Positions 35,043 through 46,040 of a stretch of DNA of 64,000 bases are shown in pieces (positions within the stretch are counted from its first letter, which is position 1; each line of letters begins with the position of its first letter). Below the pieces are notes generated by a model. It made no database searches and was not told the DNA's origin. It saw only the letters and a program-made list of their open reading frames with translations. The translations under genes were made by a program, and so were the position numbers. The stretch is from Ramazzottius varieornatus (Eukaryota; Tardigrada; Eutardigrada; Parachela; Ramazzottiidae). The stretch is taken from the NCBI GenBank assembly GCA_001949185.1, contig BDGG01000001.1, forward strand, positions 1,236,263 through 1,300,262, given 5' to 3'.

Positions 35043-36832
35043 CTACTCGACGAGGTTGGTCAGTTCAGTCTGAAAGACTTGAACGCTTTGTTGATCGTAC
35101 AGAACGAAAATGATCTTCTCGTCTCGCGGTTCGTCAGCAGGTCTAGTCTGGAAATACTGCGAGATTGATCGTAGGATCGTCTGCGCGGCAGTCTGCTTCG
35201 GGAAATGATTTCTGAAAACGTCGAAAAGTCAGTTCAGATTTCCAGTGGAAACTTGAAAGTTCGCACCAGGAAGAACATGAACCGGTTCACCCGGAGCGTT
35301 CTTTCAAGTGGCGCACACCTTCGCTGTTACTGGTCGAGAGCGTGCGCCACTTGCAGAACGATCTGGGTGAAATCGTTTGCATATGTCCCAGATCACACTA
35401 TTGTCACCAAAGTTTGCCGTCCCTACGTACCCGCCACTCCCGATGTTGGGTATAGCCAGCGTCTTCAAGTTGTTCTCACGCATTCGATGCAGACAGCTTT
35501 TCACAGTGTCTTCCAGTCGCTGGACACAGTCCGGGTCGTTCCACGAAGGACTGTTGCAGTGGATGAGGTACGCGGCTTTAAGACCCGTGGTGGCGGGACC
35601 AGTCAGAACAGCTGTGAAGACCAAACGGATACCGGTTAGAAATGCTTCACGATAAGAGCTTGATATTTGACCAGACCGTTTCTCGAAGTGGCGCACTCGT
35701 TCAGCCAGTTACGCTGGAAACATGCGCCACTTGTAAAAACGAACTGGACAAAATCGTATTGTAAGTGGCGCAAGTTCCCAGTGCTTTCGGCTAAAAACTT
35801 GCAAGAGTCGTGGAAAAGCGGTCTTGTCAAATTTATTTGCCTAGGACAAATTTACTGTTCTGAACAAGCATTAACCTCCGTTGACGGGAATGGCCACGTT
35901 GGCGTGCTGAGCCAAGTTCTGTCGCAAGGCTTCTCCACCGACTTCGCTCAAACGACGCCCAACTTCCCCACCGAAACTGACCGAGTTGGCGGTGGGATGG
36001 ACGTAGCAATCAGCTTCGACGGCAGTGATGTCGGCTTTCAACACGGACAACTAAATAAAAGAAAATCAAGGCCCCTGAGACTTCAGGGAAAGAGGAAGTA
36101 AGATGGAGTGTTGTCAGTCTCACCTGGACACCGGTTCGAAGAGTTCGCTGGCTGAGAGTTTCCACGCCACCTTGTGTGGTTAGTGGCGCTGAAGTCTTCT
36201 TGGCGTACTTGCGTTTGGACTTTGTGACGACAAGAACTTTCTTCGGGGCTTTGACGCTGGATCCAGGGATAGTTGCCGAGGGCTGTCCAGACTTGCTGAA
36301 CGCGACAGCCGAGATTGTGGCGTTGATCTGGCCCAAGTTGTTTCCCCACAGGTTGCCACTTCCGGGTAGGATCATACCCCACCCTTTCAACAACTGGAGG
36401 AAAAGTAACGATGTTGGCCCTTTTCGTAACAAATCAAAGACTCAAACAAAGACTCACGGATCGAAGTTCATCGTCCCATTTGATGGCCGACATGATACAT
36501 TTCTGTCAAGGAAAATAGAAATGATAGAAGGCATACGATGGCAGATGTGGGAATATGCCAACCGGCGAGATACGTTTCTTCTTGAAATCTCTTGCAGCGT
36601 TGCCGGCTAGTTCCAAAATCTAACGAAAGGGAGGAGAGTGCAGTACGAGATGATAATTAGAGACTGTTATCAGGTATGAATGACTTACTTCCGCCACGAC
36701 ATATTCGATGGTTGAAGCCAAGTAGATCGCGCCGGAAGTGGCTATTCGCATCTTCCCGTTGACCAGGTGATGCCTCCTCATGTACCGCTGGATACGACGA
36801 ACCGGAAAAGTGACACCAGTCTTCTGTAGCAT
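35043..36832 (-). CDS. macroH2A: Core histone variant macroH2A
   Basis: Exons 36841-36689, 36619-36563, 36502-36458, 36393-36124, 36050-35876, 35644-35431 and 35211-35043 join in phase to about 357 aa from the ATG at 36832. The H2A fold is clear but diverged: GVTFPVRRIQRYMRR, AIYLASTIEYVVAE, then ILELAGNAARDFKKK. A Lys-rich linker (KAPKKVLVVTKSKRKYAKK) follows, then a macro domain (LSVLKADITAVEADCYVHPT, YLIHCNSPSW, IPNIGSGGNHFPKQTAAQ). MacroH2A marks repressed chromatin and some macro domains bind ADP-ribose. The N-terminal histone tail is nearly absent. A 6-nt upstream exon (ATGATG, 36926-36921, with a good donor) could add a few residues, so the exact start is uncertain. Confidence 0.92.
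35301..35364. repeat. Hairpin repeat in macroH2A last intron
   Basis: Well-matched arms TCAAGTGGCGCACACC and GAGCGTGCGCCACTTG; the copy lies wholly inside the last intron (35212-35430). Confidence 0.8.
35680..35822. repeat. Two tandem hairpin repeats in macroH2A intron
   Basis: Copies at about 35680-35747 (GAAGTGGCGCACTCG against ACATGCGCCACTTG) and 35753-35822, in the intron between the two central macro-domain exons. Confidence 0.8.
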
Positions 36833-37247
36833 GTTTCGACCCTACAGCACCAGAAAAAGGGCGAAGATAAGAAAAATTTCCGTGTCAGTGATGACAGCCA
36901 GATTTGTACCCAGTTATTACCATCATTCCTTTGGTGAACTCCGAGCTTCAGCACTCAACAACAACAGCGAGGAACCCTTGGAAATTTACAGCCTCAGCCC
37001 TTGAAATCTTTCTACGGAGAAGGAAACAAACAGAAACTAACCAAACGCGCACGAAGATACTGAACGATGGTTTATATGGAGAAAATGATCATGCAGCGCT
37101 TGATACAGTTGTTTGAAACTTTAAACTTGTTGCGATATGTTCGGCTTCGTTTGTTTACGCTCTGAGCCGTCCATGCCGCCATTCAAGACGATTGACGTAA
37201 TCGATTACTCATGCTCACAAGACGCGACACAATAACAATGAGCAATA

Positions 37248-37269
37248 CAGTACGTACGTACGTACGTAC
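37248..37269. repeat. ACGT microsatellite
   Basis: Tandem ACGT units, about five copies, between macroH2A and the helical-repeat gene. Confidence 0.85.
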
Positions 37270-37511
37270 AGGAAACCATACGTTGCTTCACAAGAGCCAA
37301 GTCAGCGAACCCATCCCAGGAGCTGAAGAACGCACACACGCTCATCCGACCTTCAAACTCGCAGCAGGCAAGGTTCCCAGACCACAAACCAGCGCGGCAA
37401 CAAAACGCCAAGAGCATCAGGATGGCTTTACATAGAGAAGAGATTGAGTGAAAGAGGAAACAGATAAAATCAAGAGTGAAAATTTATGTTCTCGATTAAC
37501 TGCGACATTGT

Positions 37512-38398
37512 TCAAGATGCAGGAGCAGGCCTCTTCCCTCCAATCCCCAACACCACACAGCAATCCAGGGCGTAATTTTGTTGTTGCGCAGTTCTGGCCC
37601 ACACATCCTTCATCTCGTACATCATGATGTGCAGGTCCGCAACCTTGGAGAAATCGGAAGACCCAACGATGGCCTTGATGGCTTCCCGACTGCTGCACAT
37701 CAACGTTCTCAAGGTGTATACTGTACAGACATTCAGCTGTAGAATCTCCTTATGTAGTCCATCGTTGACTTTGTCCACCGGGATATCCCTCAGGTAGTCC
37801 AGCAGAGCCTTAATACCGCCTGCAAACGATAAACTCAAACCGAAAGTCGTGGAAAATTCTCGGTTAACCCGACTGATAAACGACTGGACGGCACATGCTT
37901 TTGCACGCGGTATGTGTATGGCAGAAGCATGATGCTATGTTTCCGGGTTAGTGCTACTGTACCTTTCGAACACCACGTTCGACAGTTGACTTGATTGCCG
38001 TGACAAAGTATGGAAACAGCGGAGACGATCTGCAAGCGAAGAGCATAAGGAGTGTTGACATTTTGAAGGATACCAATCAGTATCGGGAAGATATCCTGAG
38101 CCTTGTGGATGAGCTCAAAGTCGTTGGCGGAGTAACAAAGCAGACAGATCTTGTGTAAGGTCTCGATGACGAGCGGCGAGGACGTCTCGTAGCTGTTGTC
38201 TTTGCAGATGTCCAGAAAGTCTTCGATGGTCTCTAGGATCTTTCGCTTGTGTGGATCCATCCATTGTGCCTCCAGCTCCGTGAGAACATGGCTATCTTTC
38301 GCGCGACGCTGGACCGTAGCAGGTTGGCCGTGAAAACCGTTACGGATGAAGTTGGCGGTCTTGACCAAAGGCGAAACGATCGCGTCCACGATCGACAT
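37512..38398 (-). CDS. Alpha-helical (armadillo-like) protein
   Basis: Exons 38398-37963 and 37819-37512, joined in phase 1, encode 247 aa. The sequence is rich in amphipathic helices (KRKILETIEDFLDICK, SPLVIETLHKICLLC, AQDIFPILIGILQNV, YALRLQIVSAVSILC), and the second exon starts GGIKALLDYLRDIP, a pattern common at the start of ARM repeats. No catalytic motif, signal peptide or membrane span is visible. It is likely a cytosolic adaptor, but no specific family is recognised. The start is the first ATG in an open frame that extends a little upstream. Confidence 0.6.
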
Positions 38399-38449
38399 TT
38401 TGGCACGAACGAGACGAAGAGCTTCAGCGTTTGTCAATAGCTGTAACTA

Positions 38450-38985
38450 GTGAACGGAATACAAATTTCGAGTCTTAGCAATAACCCTGCTGACCAGGAA
38501 GTTTTCTGGTATCGGACTGCGTCACCCAGTTTCAACCGGAAGTACCCTACTTCTGAACCGCGCGACGTTCATCGGATGATATTTAATGCACTGAGGCTCA
38601 CTGGGCTGTACGGATCTTTATGGCAGCAAGGTACAGGAGATTTCATCGTGCAGGATAAGCGAGGTAGTTAGTCGTGCACCGGGAATGACAGCTTAGAATC
38701 GAGGAAAGGCAGAAGGTTTAACACAGAATCTTAATGACATGGAAACTGCAGGACAAAGTAAAAGAAGCCATATGTGCTCAAGTTGCTTCATTGCAGATCA
38801 ATACAGCATCAAGATAAAACTACTAGCAAGGCTACTTGGGTCAGATAAACGTCAGTACAATAAGTTAAGGTCGGTTGAGATGTTTCACAGGGAGATTTTT
38901 TTACCAAAGCGCTGGATGCTCCTCTATTTCGGGATTCCAGAAGACTATCAATCAAAGAACGCTACATTATGGATTTTCGCAGACT
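38450..38985. other. Intergenic stretch, nothing recognised
   Basis: It lies between the helical-repeat gene promoter and the 3' end of the first FMN reductase-like gene. No repeat or coding signal is seen. Confidence 0.4.
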
Positions 38986-40177
38986 TCAACTGAGTAACCG
39001 CGTCAGAGTGATATATTTCGACTGTGAACTTACATTACGTTCGTTCTTCAAAGCGCGAGCATACCACTCGAACTGCTTGCACATGGCTTCCGACGCTTTA
39101 GTCAAGGGACCTTCCGCTGTCACCTCTCCGTCCTCCGTGATGGCTTCGTGAACTTTAGGAATTACTGCAAGACAAGAAACCAAAGTCGAAAGCTGCCGAC
39201 ATCTTGCAGAGCACTGAAGGGAGCTCGGCAGAAATTTGACAGATCAGATTCCAGTGGCGTACGCTTCCAGCCAATATCACTGAAAGCATGCGCCACTTGA
39301 CAATGCGATCTGTTCGAATTTGTTGTCTGAATATTTGCCCAGTGCGAATTACGTGAAAGAATTCCAAAGACTATACTAAGTCTTCACGACGTACCAGTCA
39401 TACTAGGCATATGAACAGTGGTTAGTTCGGACAAAAACTGCCGAAGCTGCATGGCAGCTCGGATTCCACCAAACTGTCCCATGGAGTAAGTGACGATAGC
39501 GCTGGGACGATAAGCATACCTGCAAAGCAAACAATTGACATATCACCGGTAAGAGGATGTCTACACTCGAGCCTGTCCATTAAGGTATTAACAGATTAAA
39601 AATCGATTGGGAGCGTTGCTGCCACTTACGATAAAGGCGGAAAGTTGTCCATGATGGAGCACAAAGCCGGGCTGATTGCTGAGTTGTATTCGGCAGCCAC
39701 CACCACGAAGCCATCAGCCTTCTTTATCTTGTCATTCAGCTCATGCAGAATGGCCGGAGCTTCGGCGGGATCCTTGTAGAAGTGCAGAGGTTGGATAACC
39801 TCACCCAGATCCAAGGCTTTCGGATCGACAATCTCCACCGTGTGCGAACGCTTTTCCAGCAACTGCAAAAAAAAACCAAAGTCCGGAATGTCCCAATAAG
39901 TAACCATCGAGCTGCCAGACAGTCATGTAGCACGCCATCAGTTACATATCGTACTGCAGCACTCATGGGAAAATAATGTGTTATATTACCAGGCGGCTTA
40001 ACAAAAAACGGAAAAATTTCCATGGCGCACCGTTGTGTTGAGGAATTACCTTGTAGAAAACTTCTAAAATTTCGCTCAACTTACTTTTTGGATGAATTTT
40101 CCAACACGGGTGGCCATTCGGTTTTCTCGCACGCTCCCGAGGAATACCATGATGTTCAGTCCAGATTTAGCTGCCAT
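38986..40177 (-). CDS. NADPH-dependent FMN reductase-like protein 1
   Basis: Exons 40177-40085, 39862-39630, 39519-39395 and 39164-38986 join in phase to 209 aa. It is a flavodoxin-fold protein of the NADPH-dependent FMN reductase/quinone reductase superfamily. The N-terminal FMN phosphate loop is MVFLGSVRENRMATRVG, then ADGFVVVAAEYNSAISPALC (the conserved E-Y-N-x-S-x-x-x-x-L block contacting the isoalloxazine), and YSMGQFGGIRAAMQLRQFL, the glycine-rich third flavin loop. It probably reduces quinones or flavins in the cytosol with NADPH; the substrate is unknown. The last few codons run past a possible donor (GTAAGT at about 39035), so the C-terminus may differ. A paralog lies just upstream on the same strand. 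Confidence 0.85.
39244..39312. repeat. Hairpin repeat in FMN reductase 1 intron 3
   Basis: Arms CCAGTGGCGTACGCTTCCAG and CTGAAAGCATGCGCCACTTG. This is the last copy recognised in the window. Confidence 0.8.
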
Positions 40178-40813
40178 GTTCACTACGCGTGGACGAGCAA
40201 GCAGGTAGGAGTAGTACAGAAGCCGGCAGGAAGGACAGCTGAAACGACAACGGTGAGCCTGATTCCGATAGCAATAATTGCCGTCCCTTGTGCATGCAGC
40301 GTTGCAAGGTGTTGTGGAGCTGGTAACTTACCCGAGATATCGACCCTCTAGCAAAACCAGGAAGCCGCAAGGAAAGGGGCTGGCGCGAAGAGAAAGGATT
40401 GACAGGATGACGGAAGTTAACAGAAGCGGAATGGAGGTGATCTGCTCGCCTATATACAGTACACACCTCGATGGCTGATGATGTCAAAAGCTGCTTTGAG
40501 CAAAGTCTGCTTGACATTGCAGTGACGTCAGCGCGGTGATACAGCACAATACGAACATATCGGTGTTCCACACGCGGAGAGCTTATCCGAGAAAGGAGAA
40601 AGAGAGCTAGCTGGAAACGAGAAACCGGAAATCTACTCTATTCAAGGTCTCTTGGCACGTGGTAAATGCGTGCATGACAAGGCGAAAAACATCCAACAAG
40701 TACGACAGCAGAGAACACTGGTAGGTGAGTCAAACAAAAGCTACGTACACCAGAAACACCGAAAAAAAAACAGACAATATCCTGATATTCTGAAACGAGC
40801 ATCCATCTAATCA

Positions 40814-42525
40814 TTATCCTGGTTGTAAGCTCTTCGGAGGTCCGACTGCTGCTCGCTGCTTCTTCATACCGTCGGCGTACCATTCAAGTTGCATGATAGT
40901 AGTATCCGTGGCAGTTTTGAGCGGGCCTTCAGCTTGTGCCGGTACTCCTTGTTCGTTGAGCGTTTCGTGGACTTTCGGAATTACTGAAAGAAGAAACCTC
41001 TAGATTGGGATATACAAAACCGCACAGGCAAATTTTGGCACGAAGAACGCCAGCATTACCAATCATGCTGGGTACGTGGACAGTCATCAGGTCTGATAGA
41101 TATTGCCGAAGTTGCATGGCTGCGCGAATTCCGCCAAACTGACCCATCGAATACGTCACAATTGCAGATGGGCGGTGGGACCACGATAGCGGTGGGAAAT
41201 GGTCCATTAAACTACAAAGTGCGGGGGAGATCCCGGAGTTATACTCTGCAAAACACATCCCATGCGATTATTTGCATAGCAGACTGACATAAGATTTTGT
41301 AGGTCCAAAGCTCGTCTGACTGGATGGTATCTGATTGTATACCTGCAGCAACAACCACAAACGAGTCTGCTTCCGTAATCTGCTTGTTAATGACAAGCAA
41401 GTCCTTCGGAACATCGGCGGGGTTTTTATAAAAATGGACAGGCTGGATTAGCTGGCCAAGGTTATGTTCTTTCGGATCTGTAATTCGTAACCAGAAGGAT
41501 CACTATTAATTTTTCGTTTTGAATTGTCAACGCTGACAACGCTGATTAAGCAAAGGACGACAGCATATTTACCGAGAAGGGTAACATGATGGTTTCTTGA
41601 CTGAAGTGCCGTCTGGACATACTTGGCTACACGCGTACACATCCGCCCTTCGCGGACACTACCCAGCACCAGTATGATATTCAGTGGACCTCCGATAGGC
41701 TTGCCGGACATTCTTGAAGCTGTGGGCGTACTATACCTAGTAAAGGTTGGAGATGCGACGCTTCGAGATGCGACGCTTGGAGATGTGGCAGTTGGGTATA
41801 CGGGAGAGGTGAAGGTTGGAGATATGGGACCGAAGTCGGGATCGTGAACGTTGTAATGGGAAGTACGAGACCAAGAGCGGACGGGATAGGGACGACTGGC
41901 GCCAGTGAGTCGACCGCTGGCTGAGGAAGACGGGCGACTAACAGTAGGAGTAAGATCAACGTAGTTGGCTGCGCCGACCACTTTCCGAATACTGAGGTCG
42001 TTGTCCGGCGAATCTCCTGCGAAACAAGAAAGAAAATAATTCTGGCTGGGATACTGGGAAATTCGAAAAAAAAACAATCAGCCGGGTGGAATCTTTCGCG
42101 CTGTCGTCTGCCACAAAGTTATGATTGTCTGGATAGATGAGATAATTTTAAAAAGTAGCGCAAGTGCCGAGGGCGGGTTGCTCACAGAAAATCGATGTAC
42201 GAAAGTTTGCATGACAACGTATACAGTAGACCGCGTCCTTTCGTTACATAACGTTGGCTGTGAGCTGCGCTAAGTGACTTTTCATGTAGGAAAGTTCCCA
42301 CTGGCGGTTTTGGTCGAGGTGATCTACAGCCTTGAAGATTGTTGCTGATGCAAAAGAGAGACAGGAACTTTGTAGTTATGTTTTCGAGGTTGACTTACGT
42401 ATGGGAATATTGGTGACAAAATGTAGGTCGTCATCGTCATCATCATCATCCAGTTCGCGAAAGGCAGGCTCGCTGCTGCCCTCTCGTGATTGCCGAGAAC
42501 CGTAGTCCGATCCGTAGCTACTCAT
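40814..42525 (-). CDS. FMN reductase-like protein 2 with long N-terminal extension
   Basis: Exons 42525-42399, 42016-41573, 41477-41343, 41245-41060 and 40983-40814 give 353 aa, all in phase. The last 215 residues are a flavodoxin-fold reductase like its neighbour (ILVLGSVREGRMCTRV, EYNSGISPALCSLMD, YSMGQFGGIRAAMQLRQ). The first 135 residues are unlike copy 1: an acidic run of nine Asp (encoded by a GAT/GAC tract near 42440) and then a Ser/Thr/Pro-rich region with repeated S/T-P units (SPTFTSPVYPTATSPS), probably disordered and phosphorylatable. The pair arose by tandem duplication, but intron positions differ (the A/EYNS intron is only in this copy). Confidence 0.85.
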
Positions 42526-43144
42526 GACCAATTACTGGTTTGAAACGGAAGTTGTAGGTAGAAGAAACTCAGGTGTCTGCTCCCAAACCGCGAAAAGCTT
42601 CCGGGCATCGGGAAGCAATCTGTACGGACATCGGAAGACTACGTGGGATGCAACCAGCCAACAGGCTGTAAAGCTTTCGGCAAATGCTGATTACCGGATT
42701 AAGCCTTCCATCTTTACAAACATGAGACACGGTGATAGGTACCGGTACTGCCAAGAACGATGTTACTGGCGCTCAGTCTGCGCTGTGTCAATATTGCGAG
42801 CATCATCTTAGCGATTCAAAAGCGCAACCTCAGCATCTTTTGTCTGATCTTACGGCACCGTTTTATTCCTGACTCGCCACTTTTTCATATCGCTAAGAAT
42901 CTGTCAGCCTGGGTGTGGAGCTCAGACTTGATACCCAACGCCCGCGCGTCTGATCTTTATTTGCAAAGTTACTGTAGCTCCCAAACTCTAGATAATTAAC
43001 CCGAAACAGTTTATATACTGTGCAACATTAATAGTAGCAATCTCGAGCAATTGACATGACACGTGACATTTTCACTACTGTAGATCAAACTTCCGTTAAT
43101 ACTGATATTCTGTCGATGTGAAGTATACTACATAGTCTAGATGT

Positions 43145-45247
43145 TTATCCCAGAAAATCGAACAGTTTCGACCAAAAGCCGGAAGGTCTTTCGGTAGTTG
43201 TGATTAAACCCTTATTAAGATAAGAATTGGCGTCACGAACTGCCGGTGGTGAAGCGCCACCTGAGCTCACAGTATTTGTGCTGGGAACGATCACATTGGG
43301 TGACGGGTTGGGTGTTGCTTGCTGGAGACTGTTGACTGTTTGGCCGTCCAGCGCATCGGTGCACAGGTAAAAGTTTCGGGCGAATAGGCTCAGCGTAGCC
43401 AGATGCTCAATCTTGCACATGGTGCCTGCAGTCTTGGGGACACATTTGGACAGATCAGGAGAGAACTTGGCGCGGCAGATATCCGAGCTGCCGAACATGG
43501 AGTGTGGTGGGTCCAGTTTGAGTATTTGGTCGGGCTGAACGGAAAAGTCGATGCATGGCAGTACTTCCGGGTTGGCAACGTTGGGACCTTGCGGCAGACA
43601 GGCTTTGGCGGCCTGTACCACATCTGCAAAACACAAACTGGATCATCATCGCCCGCCACGAATCAGCCAGCCCGCAAAATTCAAACTGATTAGCAATAAT
43701 TATTTCTGAAGATATATATAATTTACTGTACCTCGCAGATCGTCGGTGTCGGAACTTTTGTTGGAATACAAGGAGAGCACGTGTCGCAGTGATGTCATGA
43801 TGGGTTCTTCTTGTACAACTGTATTGACCGCCAGTTGCGCCTGTAATGGGAAGAAAGCCACCATGAATCTAATTCGACAGCACCGGAAAAAAGAGCGGGG
43901 CTTACCTTAGAAACTTTGATGTTGCAAGTGTTCACATCGAATCCGGTTGGTATCGTGAAAATATCCGCGGAGCTATTATAGTTTGCATACGCGTCCACCG
44001 AAGCTGTCAGGAGCTCCGTCATGAAATTGGCCTTCTCCTGAATCGTTGTCTTTGAGATATTGTCATTGGCTAAGAACTCCAGCGCCATGTTAGGCAGTTC
44101 TGCAAACGGCAGTTCTCGGTTCCACCTGGCGATCATACAGGCATCCACGTTCTTCTGCGGCAAGGCCGCTACCGCCGCTGTAGCCGGAGCAACTTGTCCC
44201 GGCGCAACAGGTGCAGTTCCGCTGCTGGTGTTGGTCGCAGTGCCGCCGACAATGTTGTTGTTGACAATGACGGTGGTGTTTGTTCCTCCTGGGTAATATT
44301 GACTGTATCGGTCACGGTAAGGTACATAACCTCCACCATAGCCTGGGTATCCATACCCATAGCCATACCCGAATGGACTGTACAGAGAACCGAGCGCATG
44401 TCCGAGATAGTAACCACCGACACCTGCTGCCAGACCGGTGGCAATGAGGGAGCCGGTACCGAAACCGCCACCACCGAAACCACCTCTTCCGTAATAGCCC
44501 CCTCGTCCATAGGAATTGTAGGTGTTGTACGTTGGAGAGTAGACGACTTTGGAGGGAACCGAAGAAGAAGCCGATGGGGTGTTGATTGCAGGCCGACTAC
44601 CGAAACCTGAACAAAGTAGAATAATTGGATTGTTGTTTGGGAAAACCAAGCTGGTTTGTAGTTTATACCTGATCTGGAGGCGCCACCTACTCCAGTGTAT
44701 CGGTTCCGAAGTGAGTCCAAGCCGCCGCCAGATGGCGCAGACGATCCGTAACGAGTTGCACCCGAACTACTACCGAAGATGCCCCCAGTACTCGACCCGG
44801 AACCATATCGAGTGCCAAGTCCCGAGGAACCGTAAGTGTTACTGCCGTAACGTGTGAGAGCGGCACCACCGAGTGCACCGGCACCAACTGCTCCTGCGCC
44901 CACTGCGGCGCCTGATCCGAGAGATGAGCCATAGCGAGTACCGCCACCGAAACCGCTGCTACTGCTGGGGCTGAATCGTGAGCCGGAACTGTAACCGAGA
45001 CCAGATGGCGCAGAGGAACCGAAACGGCTGGAGGAACTGAGACCGCTACTTCCACTGCCTACCCATCGACTACCGCCAATACGTCTTGAAGAGACGGATG
45101 AGATCAGTATACATATCACTGTAAGTCCAAAACACAGCACACAGGTTAGATTGACATAACGGACATTCTTTGATGTTTGGGCTTACCAGTAAAGCTGAAT
45201 ACCCGTTTTCTAGTGGAGAGAATTGGTCGATTCCGCTCAGGACCCAT
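43145..45247 (-). CDS. Gly/Ser/Tyr-rich secreted or membrane-anchored protein
   Basis: Exons 45247-45187, 45118-44669, 44606-43906, 43840-43732 and 43623-43145 join in phase to 599 aa. A basic N-terminus precedes a hydrophobic stretch (VFSFTVICILISSVSS), a signal peptide or signal anchor. Residues 40-180 are Ser/Gly repeats with periodic R-Y-G-S units (GTRYGSS, TRYGSN). Next come a Gly/Tyr-rich block (GRGGYYGRGGFGGGG), a glycine-zipper-like hydrophobic stretch (LIATGLAAGVGGYYLGHALG) and another G-Y run. The last 330 residues form a Cys-containing domain with sequons. The layout recalls nematode and other ecdysozoan CX-module or cuticle-type proteins, but no named domain could be confirmed. 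It could be extracellular matrix or prion-like. Confidence 0.7.
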
Positions 45248-45556
45248 GTTCACTGAAAAGGTGTAGTTTAGAGGTGAATTTTGGATATCGATATTTTTCG
45301 AAAGGGGAAGAATCAGTCCACGTTCGTTCCAAGTTTGAAAAAGCAGGAATTAAAAAAATGCAGAAAGAAAAACAAGTGACGCAGTAAACGTTAACGTCGT
45401 TTAGTGTCTTGTCATAGCAAAGGCTTGGTTTATATACACGTCAAGAAAAAAACAACTGAAGGCGGAAAACCGGTTTCTAAAGGATTGTGTATCGAGACAA
45501 TCAAATACGGAGCGTAGACCCTATTGACACGATTGACGATATGTAGACGATGATCA

Positions 45557-45898
45557 GTGACTCAGAAATGTCTTACGCAAACAGTTGATGACTGCAACAG
45601 CAGTTCTGCGTACTGTATCCCTCGAAAGTTCTACGAATCACGTGACTGTCGTGGTAAATATCATCCGGCGGGGAACAGAAAGTATCTATACCTTCAATCA
45701 AAGACTGCCCCCCAGTCAATGGGCGACAATCAAACAATCAGGGATACCAATGTGGGTGTAATTTACTGGCATGATGACGTAATTTGCAGAACTATCGAGG
45801 GAACACAGTACTACGACGTCACGGTTGAGAAAAACACAGGTAATACATTTACAATAGACCGGCAGTTTCCCACGGAGCTCTTCACTTTCTGCCCGTGA
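45557..45898 (+). CDS. Hypothetical Cys-containing exon
   Basis: The open frame to the stop at 45898 encodes about 113 residues with spaced cysteines (CLTQTVDDCN, SAYCIPRKF, SRDCRGKYH, DDVICRT) and an aromatic C-terminus ending FTFCP, like a small extracellular domain. There is no ATG at its start; several AG acceptors near 45545-45560 suggest it is a terminal exon whose 5' partner was not found. Confidence 0.3.
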   Translation: MTQKCLTQTVDDCNSSSAYCIPRKFYESRDCRGKYHPAGNRKYLYLQSKTAPQSMGDNQTIRDTNVGVIYWHDDVICRTIEGTQYYDVTVEKNTGNTFTIDRQFPTELFTFCP

Positions 45899-46040
45899 CT
45901 TGAGACGTACATGCAGTAATCTGAGCTCTGAAAAACAAAAAAAACCTACTCTGTTCGAAACCCAGACTCTCAACAAGCAGATGGATCTCGAGGCACTACG
46001 TACAGTGTGAAATGGGAATATCGTGAACGATGATCGAGTA

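Noticed and set aside
36340-36365. CAGGTTGCCACTTCC as a further hairpin copy
   Set aside because: Lies inside a macroH2A exon and lacks a matching second arm.
7139-39312. Reading the hairpin repeats as a CRISPR array or rho-independent terminators
   Set aside because: Copies are dispersed, diverged, in introns of a eukaryotic genome, with no regular unique spacers or T-tails.
41623-41959. Plus-strand repeat-like ORF (DATLRDATLGD)
   Set aside because: Antisense of the S/T-P-rich exon of FMN reductase 2.
42150-42320. Fragments similar to hairpin arms in FMN reductase 2 intron 1
   Set aside because: Only partial half-arm matches (AGTAGCGCAAGTGCC, CCCACTGGCGG); too weak to count.
43795-44649. 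Single 284-codon minus ORF as a complete gene
   Set aside because: It is the third exon of the 599-aa Gly/Tyr-rich gene extended into flanking introns.
44687-45055. Val/Pro/Ser-rich ORF in another minus frame
   Set aside because: Shadow frame of the Ser/Gly repeat exon.
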